Shown: positions 56,743 through 64,000 of the stretch, in pieces
Position numbering within the stretch: the stretch's first letter is position 1
Layout: the number at the start of each line of letters is the position of its first letter
NCBI GenBank assembly: GCA_022447665.1
Contig: JAKVAQ010000024.1
Coordinates: forward strand, 27,463-91,462
DNA from: Crocinitomicaceae bacterium
Lineage (GTDB): Bacteria > Bacteroidota > Bacteroidia > Flavobacteriales_D > Crocinitomicaceae
DNA: 64,000 bases
Direction of reading: 5' to 3'
Position numbers and translations under genes: made by a program
The notes under the pieces: generated by a model
What the model was told of the DNA's origin: nothing
Seen by the model: the letters and a program-made list of their open reading frames with translations, nothing else
Databases searched by the model: none

Positions 56743-58625
56743 ACCTAACTGAGCAACTTACGGCTGAACTTAAATCAACCATTTCAGATTTATACAGTAC
56801 TGAAATCTCTGATAATCAAATACAATTGCAAAAGACAAGGCCAGAGTTTTCAGGGGATCTCACCCTGGTTACCTTTCCTTTATTGAAAATCTCAAAAAAG
56901 AATCCTGCTGAAACAGCACAAGAAATTGGCGATAGAATACTAAAAAATTCTGCACTAGTAACTGAATTTGAAATCGTTAAAGGATTTTTAAACCTTACTA
57001 TTTCAGCTGATTTTTGGATAAAAGCTTTCAAAATAATCGCTAAAGAAAGTTTAGCAGAAAATCAATCTACCAAACCCCACATAATGGTAGAATATGCCTC
57101 GCCGAATACCAACAAGCCTTTGCATTTAGGGCATATGAGAAACATATTCTTGGGAGATTCTGTCGCAAATATTCTTCAAGCCTATGGTCATAAGATTACC
57201 CGTACACAAATTATTAATGATCGTGGCATTCATATTTGTAAGAGTATGATGGCTTGGAATCACTTTGGCGAGTCATCTACGCCAGAAAGTACGAAGATGA
57301 AAGGAGATCATTTTGTAGGTAAGTATTATGTTCGTTTCGACAAAGAATTAAAAGCGCAAACTGCTGAAATTATGCCTAAATGGGAATCTGGAGATTTCCA
57401 AGAAGTGCCAGACAATGTTGTTGCCGAGTTTAATCGATTGAAAGGCGCTCATAAAGAAAAAGAAGGTGATGAAAAAGCTCAAAAAGGAATAGCTGGTAAA
57501 ATGAAAGAGCTTGTTGTCAACTACACACCAATAATGCTTGAAACAAAAACAATGCTTCAAGCTTGGGAGAACAATGATGAAGATGTTAGAAACCTTTGGT
57601 CAACTATGAATCAATGGGTATATGATGGTTTCGATGCTACTTATACTAAAATGCGTGTGAAGTTTGACAAGCTTTATTATGAATCAACGACTTATTTAAC
57701 TGGGAAAGAATTGGTGGAAGAAGGGCTGAATAAAAGAGTGTTTTATAAACAAGAGGATGGCAGCGTTTGGGTAGATCTTACAGATAAAGGCTTGGATAAA
57801 AAACTTGTATTGCGTGGGGATGGAACAGCTGTTTACATGACTCAAGATATTGGTACCGCTCTTGAGAGAATGAGAGATTTTTCTGACCTCAACGGTATCG
57901 TTTATACGGTAGGAAATGAACAGGACTATCATTTTAAGGTACTTTTTCTAATTCTCGAAAAACTTGGTTTCAACTGGGCTAAAAATTGCCACCACCTGTC
58001 ATACGGAATGGTTGAACTTCCAGAAGGTAAAATGAAATCTAGAGAAGGAACTGTTGTTGATGCTGATGATTTAATGGATGAAGTTATCTCTGTAGCACAG
58101 GAGATGACGGAGGAACGTGGGCATTTAGAAGGCATGGATGATGCTCAAAGAAATGAACTTTATCAAACTGTTGGATTGGGTGGTTTGAAATACTATCTAC
58201 TAAAAGTTGACCCAAGTAAGTCTATGACGTTCAATCCTAAAGAATCGGTAGATCTGCAAGGAAACACTGGTCCTTTTATTCAATATACGTATGCAAGAAT
58301 TAACTCAATACTAGCTAAACGTGACGAAGTGAGTGCTTATCCGGACAGTATTGAAATGGCCAAGGTTGAAAAGGAACTTATTGTTCAATTATTGGATGCG
58401 AAAAACGTTTTAGCAGATGCAGCAGAAAACTATAGTCCTGCTGTTATTTGCAATTACACTTATGATTTGGCAAAATCATTTAACTCATTTTATCAGAACA
58501 TTGATATTTTCAGAGAAGAGAATAAAGATTTGAAGAATTTCAGATTAGAACTAACTGAATCTGTGGGTCGCGTGATTGAATTTAATATGAACTTGCTAGG
58601 CATTCAGGTACCTGCCAAAATGTAA
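56739..58625 (+). CDS. argS: Arginyl-tRNA synthetase
   Basis: A 628-residue class I synthetase. Motifs: the N-terminal Add-1 domain, HIGH-type sequence ASPNTNKPLHLGHMRN, VGNEQDYHFKVLF, and a KMSKS-like GKMKSREGT. An anticodon-binding helical domain ends with RVIEFNMNLLGIQVPAKM. Somewhat longer than average, with an insertion (VAEFNRLKGAHKEKEGDEKAQKG). Overlaps arginase by 4 bases. Confidence 0.96.
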   Translation: MNLTEQLTAELKSTISDLYSTEISDNQIQLQKTRPEFSGDLTLVTFPLLKISKKNPAETAQEIGDRILKNSALVTEFEIVKGFLNLTISADFWIKAFKIIAKESLAENQSTKPHIMVEYASPNTNKPLHLGHMRNIFLGDSVANILQAYGHKITRTQIINDRGIHICKSMMAWNHFGESSTPESTKMKGDHFVGKYYVRFDKELKAQTAEIMPKWESGDFQEVPDNVVAEFNRLKGAHKEKEGDEKAQKGIAGKMKELVVNYTPIMLETKTMLQAWENNDEDVRNLWSTMNQWVYDGFDATYTKMRVKFDKLYYESTTYLTGKELVEEGLNKRVFYKQEDGSVWVDLTDKGLDKKLVLRGDGTAVYMTQDIGTALERMRDFSDLNGIVYTVGNEQDYHFKVLFLILEKLGFNWAKNCHHLSYGMVELPEGKMKSREGTVVDADDLMDEVISVAQEMTEERGHLEGMDDAQRNELYQTVGLGGLKYYLLKVDPSKSMTFNPKESVDLQGNTGPFIQYTYARINSILAKRDEVSAYPDSIEMAKVEKELIVQLLDAKNVLADAAENYSPAVICNYTYDLAKSFNSFYQNIDIFREENKDLKNFRLELTESVGRVIEFNMNLLGIQVPAKM

Positions 58626-58640
58626 TTTCCTCTGCAAAGT

Positions 58641-59120
58641 TTATTGGAAAGCTTCTAGCACTTCTTCTTTCCTGAACGTAAAGATTTCAGTCAACTTTTT
58701 CTTTGCGTACAGGTTGAACACAATCTTACCTAGAATACCAAAAGGCATTTTGAAATAAATCAGATCCGTCATTACCGTTTTATCTCCTTCTGATTTAAAA
58801 TGATGCTCGTGATGCCACATGGCATAAGGCCCATATCGTTGTTCATCCACGAAAAACTCTTTTTCTTTCACTTGAGTGATTTCGGTCACCCACTTGGTTT
58901 GAACTGGAGGAAAAATAGAAATTTTATACGCGATGATTTGACCAGGATAAGCCTTATCAGCAATGTTATTTAAAATTTGAAACTTTAACTTTTCTGGTGT
59001 AATTTTCTCAAGATTTCTTGGAGTACTAAAAAACTCCCACACCTCATCGATTGGAGCATCGAAAGTTTGTTCCGTCTTCAATTCGTATATGTCGCCGTAC
59101 TTGGTTATCATTCTACTCAT
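58641..59120 (-). CDS. SRPBCC/START-like ligand-binding protein
   Basis: A 159-residue protein (ATG 59120) with YELKTEQTFDAPIDEVWEFFSTPRNLEKITPEKL, typical of the cell-division-inhibitor-like SRPBCC family, and a beta sheet with YAMWHHEHHFKSEGDKTVMTDLIYF. A longer frame from 59195 would overlap the next gene. Substrate unknown; possibly a hydrophobic small molecule. Same strand, 25 bases after the transporter. Confidence 0.85.
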   Translation of the reverse strand: MSRMITKYGDIYELKTEQTFDAPIDEVWEFFSTPRNLEKITPEKLKFQILNNIADKAYPGQIIAYKISIFPPVQTKWVTEITQVKEKEFFVDEQRYGPYAMWHHEHHFKSEGDKTVMTDLIYFKMPFGILGKIVFNLYAKKKLTEIFTFRKEEVLEAFQ

Positions 59121-59145
59121 AATAACCGATGGCTGTAGAATTAGT

Positions 59146-60390
59146 TTAGGCGATGAAATAAATGATTGTGAAGACAGATAAAAACAAGACTCCAATGGCC
59201 GAAATCACTTGCAGAAGAGTACCGGGTACAAATTCTTTTGGTACATATTTCTTCTGAACTAAGACCCAATTAGAAACGGCCACTACAGGTGCCACAAGAA
59301 ATGAAATGCGCGTTGCGAGATTAACAAGCTCTTTAAATCCATCAGGATTATCTAAGAAGACATATATTAAAAAGAAACTACCTATTCCAACAATTAGTAA
59401 GAGTATACGATAAATATTTTTTTGTGAACTCTCACTCGTAAACACTGAGATTTCAGACACTCTCAATATCTCTGACATGGCTCTTGAATAACCATCAAAG
59501 ACTCCCAAACTAGTTCCGAACATGATAGAAAAAGCAGATACCGTCATGATAATTGTTGCCCAAGATCCAAAAGTAGACGTATATAAATCGATTACTTGCG
59601 CTGCAAATCCTCCAGCGCTCTTCGTAAAAACCAATGGAGTTCCAAACATTAAAAATGCTCCTAGGGTCAAGAAGCAAATAGAAAGAAGCACTGAAGCAAA
59701 ATAACCAAATTTAAAATCAAATAACGTTTCCTTTAGTTTAGGATGATACCCCGTTTCTTTAATTTTTGCAACTGTCCATAGACTATTCCATGTTGATAAA
59801 TCTACAGCTGTTGGCATCCAACCCATTAATGGAAGTATAAAGGCAAAATAATCCGTGTGGCTGCCTTTTGGAATTTTCCAAAGATCTAAATTACCTTGAA
59901 CCCCTTTGAATAATACCATAACAAAAGCGATTAAAGTAGAAAGCAGCAATACAATACCAGTAACCTTAATTAAACGATCCAAAACTTTAAAGTTGTTCAG
60001 GATCAAAAAACCAATGCACGACCCAAACACAAGCAGAATGGCCACAACAGTACTTTTTATTCCAAAGAGGTTCTGAAAAAACCCAGCAGTCACATAGCCT
60101 ACTGCAGCTGTGACCAGAAACATGGAAACAAGCGTAATTAAAAAATATAAGATGAGTGGAATGTTACCTAATTTCTTATATCCTTCTATAATTGAAGTCC
60201 CTGTTGCGTTGGCATATCTCGAACCAAACTCAAAAAATGGATACTTAAGAATGTTTGCAAGAAGTACCGCCCAAAGTAAGGTAAACCCAAAGTTGGCTCC
60301 TGCCTGAGTAGATTGAACTAAATGGGAAACACCAATAGCTGTTGAAGCAAATAGAATTCCCGGTCCTAAAGTTTTAAGTAAGTTCTTCAA
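59146..60390 (-). CDS. Nramp-related transporter with altered metal-site motifs
   Basis: A 414-residue protein with about 11 membrane helices and the LeuT-like Nramp layout (LGPGILFASTAIGVSHLVQ, WAVLLANILKYPFFEFGSRYANATG, VDGYSRAM-like end). Canonical Nramp has DPGN in helix 1 and MPHN in helix 6. Here the first site reads about AIGVSH and the sixth MPTAVD, so the Asp and Asn that bind Mn/Fe are absent. The substrate may differ (Mg2+ or something else), or it may be a non-canonical member common in Bacteroidota. Family assignment is firm; specificity is not. Confidence 0.82.
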   Translation of the reverse strand: MKNLLKTLGPGILFASTAIGVSHLVQSTQAGANFGFTLLWAVLLANILKYPFFEFGSRYANATGTSIIEGYKKLGNIPLILYFLITLVSMFLVTAAVGYVTAGFFQNLFGIKSTVVAILLVFGSCIGFLILNNFKVLDRLIKVTGIVLLLSTLIAFVMVLFKGVQGNLDLWKIPKGSHTDYFAFILPLMGWMPTAVDLSTWNSLWTVAKIKETGYHPKLKETLFDFKFGYFASVLLSICFLTLGAFLMFGTPLVFTKSAGGFAAQVIDLYTSTFGSWATIIMTVSAFSIMFGTSLGVFDGYSRAMSEILRVSEISVFTSESSQKNIYRILLLIVGIGSFFLIYVFLDNPDGFKELVNLATRISFLVAPVVAVSNWVLVQKKYVPKEFVPGTLLQVISAIGVLFLSVFTIIYFIA

Positions 60391-60393
60391 CGA

Positions 60394-61233
60394 CTATTTA
60401 TATTTCGTTTTGGTTCGCTTCCCGGTATTTGTCCACTCCAACCAAACTTCTATCTTTTCCCCTTCCGCATATGTTCCTTGAGATTTTAATTGACCATCCT
60501 GAAACCATTCTTCCCATTCTCCATCTTTAGCTCCTCCTAGGTAACTCCCCATTGAATGCAATTGCCCGTTAGGATGGTATGTTTTCCAAAGGAAGTTTTG
60601 CTTTCCTTCTTCAAACTCACCTTCCGAACTCATTCTTCCATCTTCAAAGTAAGTTGAATATTTTCCATGTCGAATTCCTTCAGCGTAATTTATAAGACTG
60701 CTCAAGTTTCCGTTTTCGTAGTACTGCTTATGCTCTCCATCCAGCTCACCATTGAGATATGCACCGATCTCTTTCAAATTTCCATTTTCCCAATACTCTT
60801 CATGAGGCCCGGTTTTCTTCCCCATATCGTAAGTAGTTAACATCTTTAATTTTCCGTTTTCATACCACTCTCTTTCTTCTCCATGAAGTACTCCATTATT
60901 GTAGCTAGCCTCGTACACTATTTGTCCCGACTCAATCCATTTTTGTTGTCTGCCAACCAATTTTCCACTTTCGTATTTTTCAGAAATTTGGGCTTGTCCG
61001 GAAGAAAACCAAACCGATCTCTCGCCATTCATAAGACCCTGAACGAAGTTCTCTTTGATCAATAATCTATCTTTCTTATCAAAGTACTTCCATTCTCCAA
61101 CTTTTTTATCGCAAGCCTTCTGGCCAACTACATAGGATCCATTTTTAAAGCGTTCCTTAACTCCTACTGAATCACATTGCGCATAAGTTGTTGCAAATAA
61201 AGCCAAGAACACTAAACTTAAAACTACCTTCAT
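60394..61233 (-). CDS. Secreted YwqK/MORN-repeat protein (paralogue 1)
   Basis: A 279-residue protein with signal peptide LSLVFLALFATTYAQ followed by about nine YwqK-type repeats (W..GQ..., E..Y..GKL.G...W...G). Examples: NGERSVWFSSGQAQISEKY, GEEREWYENGKLKMLTTY. Such proteins are extracytoplasmic; database labels as toxin-antitoxin elements come from distant homology. The C-terminus (WTNTGKRTKTKYK) is shared with paralogue 2, showing duplication. Confidence 0.88.
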   Translation of the reverse strand: MKVVLSLVFLALFATTYAQCDSVGVKERFKNGSYVVGQKACDKKVGEWKYFDKKDRLLIKENFVQGLMNGERSVWFSSGQAQISEKYESGKLVGRQQKWIESGQIVYEASYNNGVLHGEEREWYENGKLKMLTTYDMGKKTGPHEEYWENGNLKEIGAYLNGELDGEHKQYYENGNLSSLINYAEGIRHGKYSTYFEDGRMSSEGEFEEGKQNFLWKTYHPNGQLHSMGSYLGGAKDGEWEEWFQDGQLKSQGTYAEGEKIEVWLEWTNTGKRTKTKYK

Positions 61234-61270
61234 CGAATTAAATTTTCGCGCGAATATACTGATTTACAAA

Positions 61271-62569
61271 CTAATACTTTGTTTTAGTCTTCTTACCTGA
61301 ACTATCCCAAGAAAACCACTTTCCAACTTTCTCATTGTTCTCATAAGTTCCTTGTGATTTGGGTTTTCCATCTGGATAAAACTGCAACCATTCTCCCTCT
61401 CTTTTATCTTCCTTAAACATGCCTTTTTCTAAGACGATGCCATTCTCATCAAATTCCTGCCAAAGACCATTCTTTTTTCCAGCTACAAAAGCAATTGAAA
61501 ACCTCAACTGCCCATTTTTAAAATACTCTTCATAAAAACCATCAACTTGGCCATTTTTATTGGAAGTACTAATCCAAAGCTGACCATTCTCAAAATACTT
61601 TTTATAAGCACCATTTTTTTCTCCATTGGCAAATTCAGTCTCGTTTTCAGTTTGACCAGAAGGATAGAAGGTTTGGATTAAACCGTCAAAGTTTCCATTA
61701 ACATAAGATCCCTTTGCTTTTACCTTTCCATTCGCAAAATAATCTTCAAACTCTCCATGTAAAACCCCTTCATCATAAGTGGAAGAATACTCAGGTGAAC
61801 CATCATCAAAAAACTGCTCATATTTCCCATCTAAATTTCCATTAACAAAGCTCGCCGAATATTCTACTTGTCCGTTATCATACCATTTTTTCTCATCACC
61901 ATTCTTCTTACCATCCTTAAAAGTGGTTTCAAACTTTGGTTTACCATTATCATGAAATTGGCGTAAATTTCCCTCTCTATCGCCTTCTTCGTAAGTTCCG
62001 ATCTCAATGATCACACCTGCTTCATTATAAACTTCATAAGGGCCATGTAATTTACCATCTTCATAATGGTCAATTTCCTGTACATTTCCGTTTTTAAAAA
62101 AATATCGCCACTCTCCTACCCTTTTTTCACATAGTGTTTGACCTTTAATCAGAGTATCCCCTTTTTCAATCTTGTAAACAGGAACAATCGTTGGAGGGCC
62201 TTTCCATTCTATTTTAATTTCATTCCCTTTTTCAAATTGATTTTTTTTCTTTCCATTAACGGTAATGTCAGAACGCTCTTCAAGAACTTTTACATGAACC
62301 AATTTTCCAGATACATTTAGAACTTCAATATCTGCAATGGTCATCCATCCTGTGGTTTTAAAACCAAATAAATCAGACTCAAAATGTTTATACATTGTTC
62401 CTGTAAGACCGACTTGAGGTTCATCTGAGTCTGGAGTCATCTCAAACTTCACCGTTTTTATTGAGTTCGTTACTAAATAACCATGCACTTGATATTCCGA
62501 AGAATCACACTGTGACCATGTAATACTTGCTAAAAAAAGGCAGCATAATAAAAGAAGAGTTGACTTCAT
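61271..62569 (-). CDS. Secreted YwqK/MORN-repeat protein (paralogue 2)
   Basis: A 432-residue protein: signal peptide LLLCCLFLASITWSQ, about 110 residues of an extra N-terminal beta domain (FEMTPDSDEPQVGLTGTMY), then about twelve repeats (NGDEKKWYDNGQVEYSASF, DGLIQTFYPSGQTENETEF) and a tail (SSGKKTKTKY). Both paralogues also share a KVGEWRYF type segment before the repeats. Likely surface or periplasmic. Confidence 0.88.
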   Translation of the reverse strand: MKSTLLLLCCLFLASITWSQCDSSEYQVHGYLVTNSIKTVKFEMTPDSDEPQVGLTGTMYKHFESDLFGFKTTGWMTIADIEVLNVSGKLVHVKVLEERSDITVNGKKKNQFEKGNEIKIEWKGPPTIVPVYKIEKGDTLIKGQTLCEKRVGEWRYFFKNGNVQEIDHYEDGKLHGPYEVYNEAGVIIEIGTYEEGDREGNLRQFHDNGKPKFETTFKDGKKNGDEKKWYDNGQVEYSASFVNGNLDGKYEQFFDDGSPEYSSTYDEGVLHGEFEDYFANGKVKAKGSYVNGNFDGLIQTFYPSGQTENETEFANGEKNGAYKKYFENGQLWISTSNKNGQVDGFYEEYFKNGQLRFSIAFVAGKKNGLWQEFDENGIVLEKGMFKEDKREGEWLQFYPDGKPKSQGTYENNEKVGKWFSWDSSGKKTKTKY

Positions 62570-62684
62570 AATGTAGGATAGTTTATTTCTAATTTAATTA
62601 ATTCACTAAAAACATGCCAATATACCAGTGTTTTTGAAACTCGCAGCCTATTCTTACGTTAAAATAAACAGCAAAATCTCACTT

Positions 62685-63566
62685 ATGAAAGGAATTATTC
62701 TTGCTGGAGGATCAGGAACACGGCTATACCCATTGACTAAAGCGGTTTCTAAGCAAATTTTACCCATTTATGACAAGCCGATGATTTACTATCCATTATC
62801 GGTACTTATGCTCGCGGGAATGAGAGAAATTCTAATTATCTCAACACCGAGAGATATTCTAGTTTTCCAGGAACTATTGGGGAATGGAGATCAATTAGGC
62901 ATTAGAATAGAATACAAAGTTCAACCCTCACCAGATGGGCTTGCTCAAGCTTTTTTATTGGGCGAAGAGTTCATTGGAGATGATAATTCTTGTTTAATCT
63001 TAGGGGACAACATTTACTATGGCTACAAGTTTTCTTCAGTACTTGAACGTGCCGCGCTGCAAAAAGAAGGAGCAACTGTGTTCGGCTATTATGTCAATGA
63101 TCCGGAACGTTATGGTGTAGTTGAATTCGATGAGAATAGGAATGTTATTGGATTGGAGGAAAAACCCAAAGAACCTAAAAGTAATTATGCTGTTACCGGA
63201 CTCTATTTTTACGATAATACTGTAGTGGAAAAAGCAAAAAAAATTAAGCCTTCAGCGCGTGGTGAGTTGGAAATCACGGATTTGAATAAGTTATATCTGG
63301 AAGAAGGTAAATTAAGGACTGAACTATTGGGAAGAGGAATGGCTTGGTTAGATACGGGCACTCATGAATCCTTAATTCAAGCCTCTAATTTCATTGCATC
63401 TATTGAGCAAAGACAGGGGTTAAAAGTGGCTTGTATCGAAGAAATTGCCTTTCACAAAGGTTGGATTAACGAAACCCAATTAGAAAAATTAGCAAAACCG
63501 CTGAGTAAAAATCAATACGGCCAATACTTGCTTAAACTCATAGAACAGAAAAACAAAATATTCTAG
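62685..63566 (+). CDS. rfbA: Glucose-1-phosphate thymidylyltransferase
   Basis: A 293-residue nucleotidyltransferase with the signature [54 protein letters not shown] and [28 protein letters not shown]. It makes dTDP-glucose for rhamnose and related sugars. The ATG at 62685 (MKGIILAGG) is preferred to an upstream start at 62628. The rest of the dTDP-sugar genes are not in the window. Confidence 0.95.
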   Translation: MKGIILAGGSGTRLYPLTKAVSKQILPIYDKPMIYYPLSVLMLAGMREILIISTPRDILVFQELLGNGDQLGIRIEYKVQPSPDGLAQAFLLGEEFIGDDNSCLILGDNIYYGYKFSSVLERAALQKEGATVFGYYVNDPERYGVVEFDENRNVIGLEEKPKEPKSNYAVTGLYFYDNTVVEKAKKIKPSARGELEITDLNKLYLEEGKLRTELLGRGMAWLDTGTHESLIQASNFIASIEQRQGLKVACIEEIAFHKGWINETQLEKLAKPLSKNQYGQYLLKLIEQKNKIF

Positions 63567-63570
63567 GTAA

Positions 63571-63975
63571 ATGGATACAATAAAAAACTTAATTATTGAT
63601 GGTCTAAACGGAATGTCTATAAATAGTATTCCGTTTTTCCTGTTTCAGTTGCTAGTAGCCGGATTTCTCGGCTGGATCTTTCAACTTATCCTCAGGAAAA
63701 AAAGTGGAACAACTAACTTTAATAATGGAGCTCTCATATCAACGGGGATTTGTCTTATTGTTGCAATGGTAAAATATATGCTTCCTTTTTCAGTTTTAGG
63801 CGCTGCAGCGATTCTATTGTTGCTTAAGAAAGATAAAAAACCTAGTTTATTCACATTTCTTCTAGCTGTATTGGCTGTCGGATGTGGTATAGGAAGTGTG
63901 ATACCATCATTTATTGGTGGTTTAGTAATTGCTGCAATTTTGCTATTCGTTCCATTGGAAACAGAGAGTGAGTAA
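63571..63975 (+). CDS. DUF4956-like membrane protein
   Basis: A 134-residue protein with three or four membrane helices: FFLFQLLVAGFLGWIFQLIL, TGICLIVAMVKYMLP, LFTFLLAVLAVGCGIGSVIP and SFIGGLVIAAILLFVPL. The spacing and the VKYMLPFSVLGAAAIL segment resemble DUF4956 proteins of polysaccharide loci. It lies 4 bases after rfbA. Assignment is tentative. Confidence 0.5.
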   Translation: MDTIKNLIIDGLNGMSINSIPFFLFQLLVAGFLGWIFQLILRKKSGTTNFNNGALISTGICLIVAMVKYMLPFSVLGAAAILLLLKKDKKPSLFTFLLAVLAVGCGIGSVIPSFIGGLVIAAILLFVPLETESE

Positions 63976-64000
63976 ACATTCAAAGAACATATCGACGTTG

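Noticed and set aside
60394..62569. Toxin-antitoxin system
   Set aside because: YwqK-family labels as antitoxin are not supported here: both proteins have signal peptides and there is no partner toxin.

Overview
The window is AT-rich chromosomal DNA from a Bacteroidota bacterium, most likely a Flavobacteriales/Crocinitomicaceae-type lineage. The evidence is several secreted proteins with type IX secretion (T9SS) C-terminal signals, a PorX response regulator/PglZ protein, Bacteroidota-style -7 boxes (TAnnTTTG) upstream of many genes, SpoIIE phosphatases fused to TPR or HAMP-like sensors, and DUF4476, YwqK and CCC-motif families. I see no rRNA, tRNA, insertion sequence, prophage or CRISPR array.

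Layout. Bases 1-8450 (minus strand) hold a complete thiamine operon under a TPP riboswitch (thiS, thiC, tenI-like, thiD, thiE, thiG, thiH, thiF-rhodanese). It runs on into a nonsense-interrupted CCC-motif gene, a 37-codon signal-peptide fragment, a small lipoprotein and a cyanophycinase-like protein cut by the window edge. Bases 8496-18254 (minus) hold a NadR-like protein with a destroyed P-loop, clpS, and a giant protein of about 2980 residues (TPR, PD40, coiled-coil repeats, five SPOR-like modules). Bases 18437-25140 hold an HD phosphohydrolase facing porX, then tsaE, ald, an ABC ATPase and a LexA-like repressor followed by an interrupted ORF. Bases 25147-32585 hold a VOC protein, a T9SS cargo protein, two genes broken only by in-frame stop codons (amine oxidase, outer-membrane protein) and a large OmpA/thrombospondin-repeat protein. 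Bases 32845-40154 hold a TlpA-like lipoprotein, DinB-like protein, TPR-SpoIIE phosphatase, small lipoproteins, and a very short T9SS type B C-terminal-domain protein. The 37.1-37.6 kb gap carries two homologous tandem structured elements that look like terminator-ended small RNAs.

Bases 40157-46675 are housekeeping: trmN6, rimM and rpsP, mltF-like, acpH-like, prfC, and an L,D-transpeptidase. Bases 46726-51372 hold two more T9SS cargo proteins, a small lipoprotein and a second SpoIIE phosphatase. Bases 51497-58625 hold dapF, an unknown, a GNAT, mltG, a lipoprotein, arginase and argS. The end holds an SRPBCC protein, an atypical Nramp-like transporter, two tandem YwqK/MORN paralogues, rfbA and a probable DUF4956 membrane protein, which may be the start of a surface-polysaccharide locus.

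The strongest candidates for something undescribed are the paired RNA elements at 37.17-37.49 kb, the giant PD40/coiled-coil/SPOR protein with no standard start codon, the P-loop-less NadR-like gene beside the thiamine operon, and the near-cargo-less T9SS type B protein.
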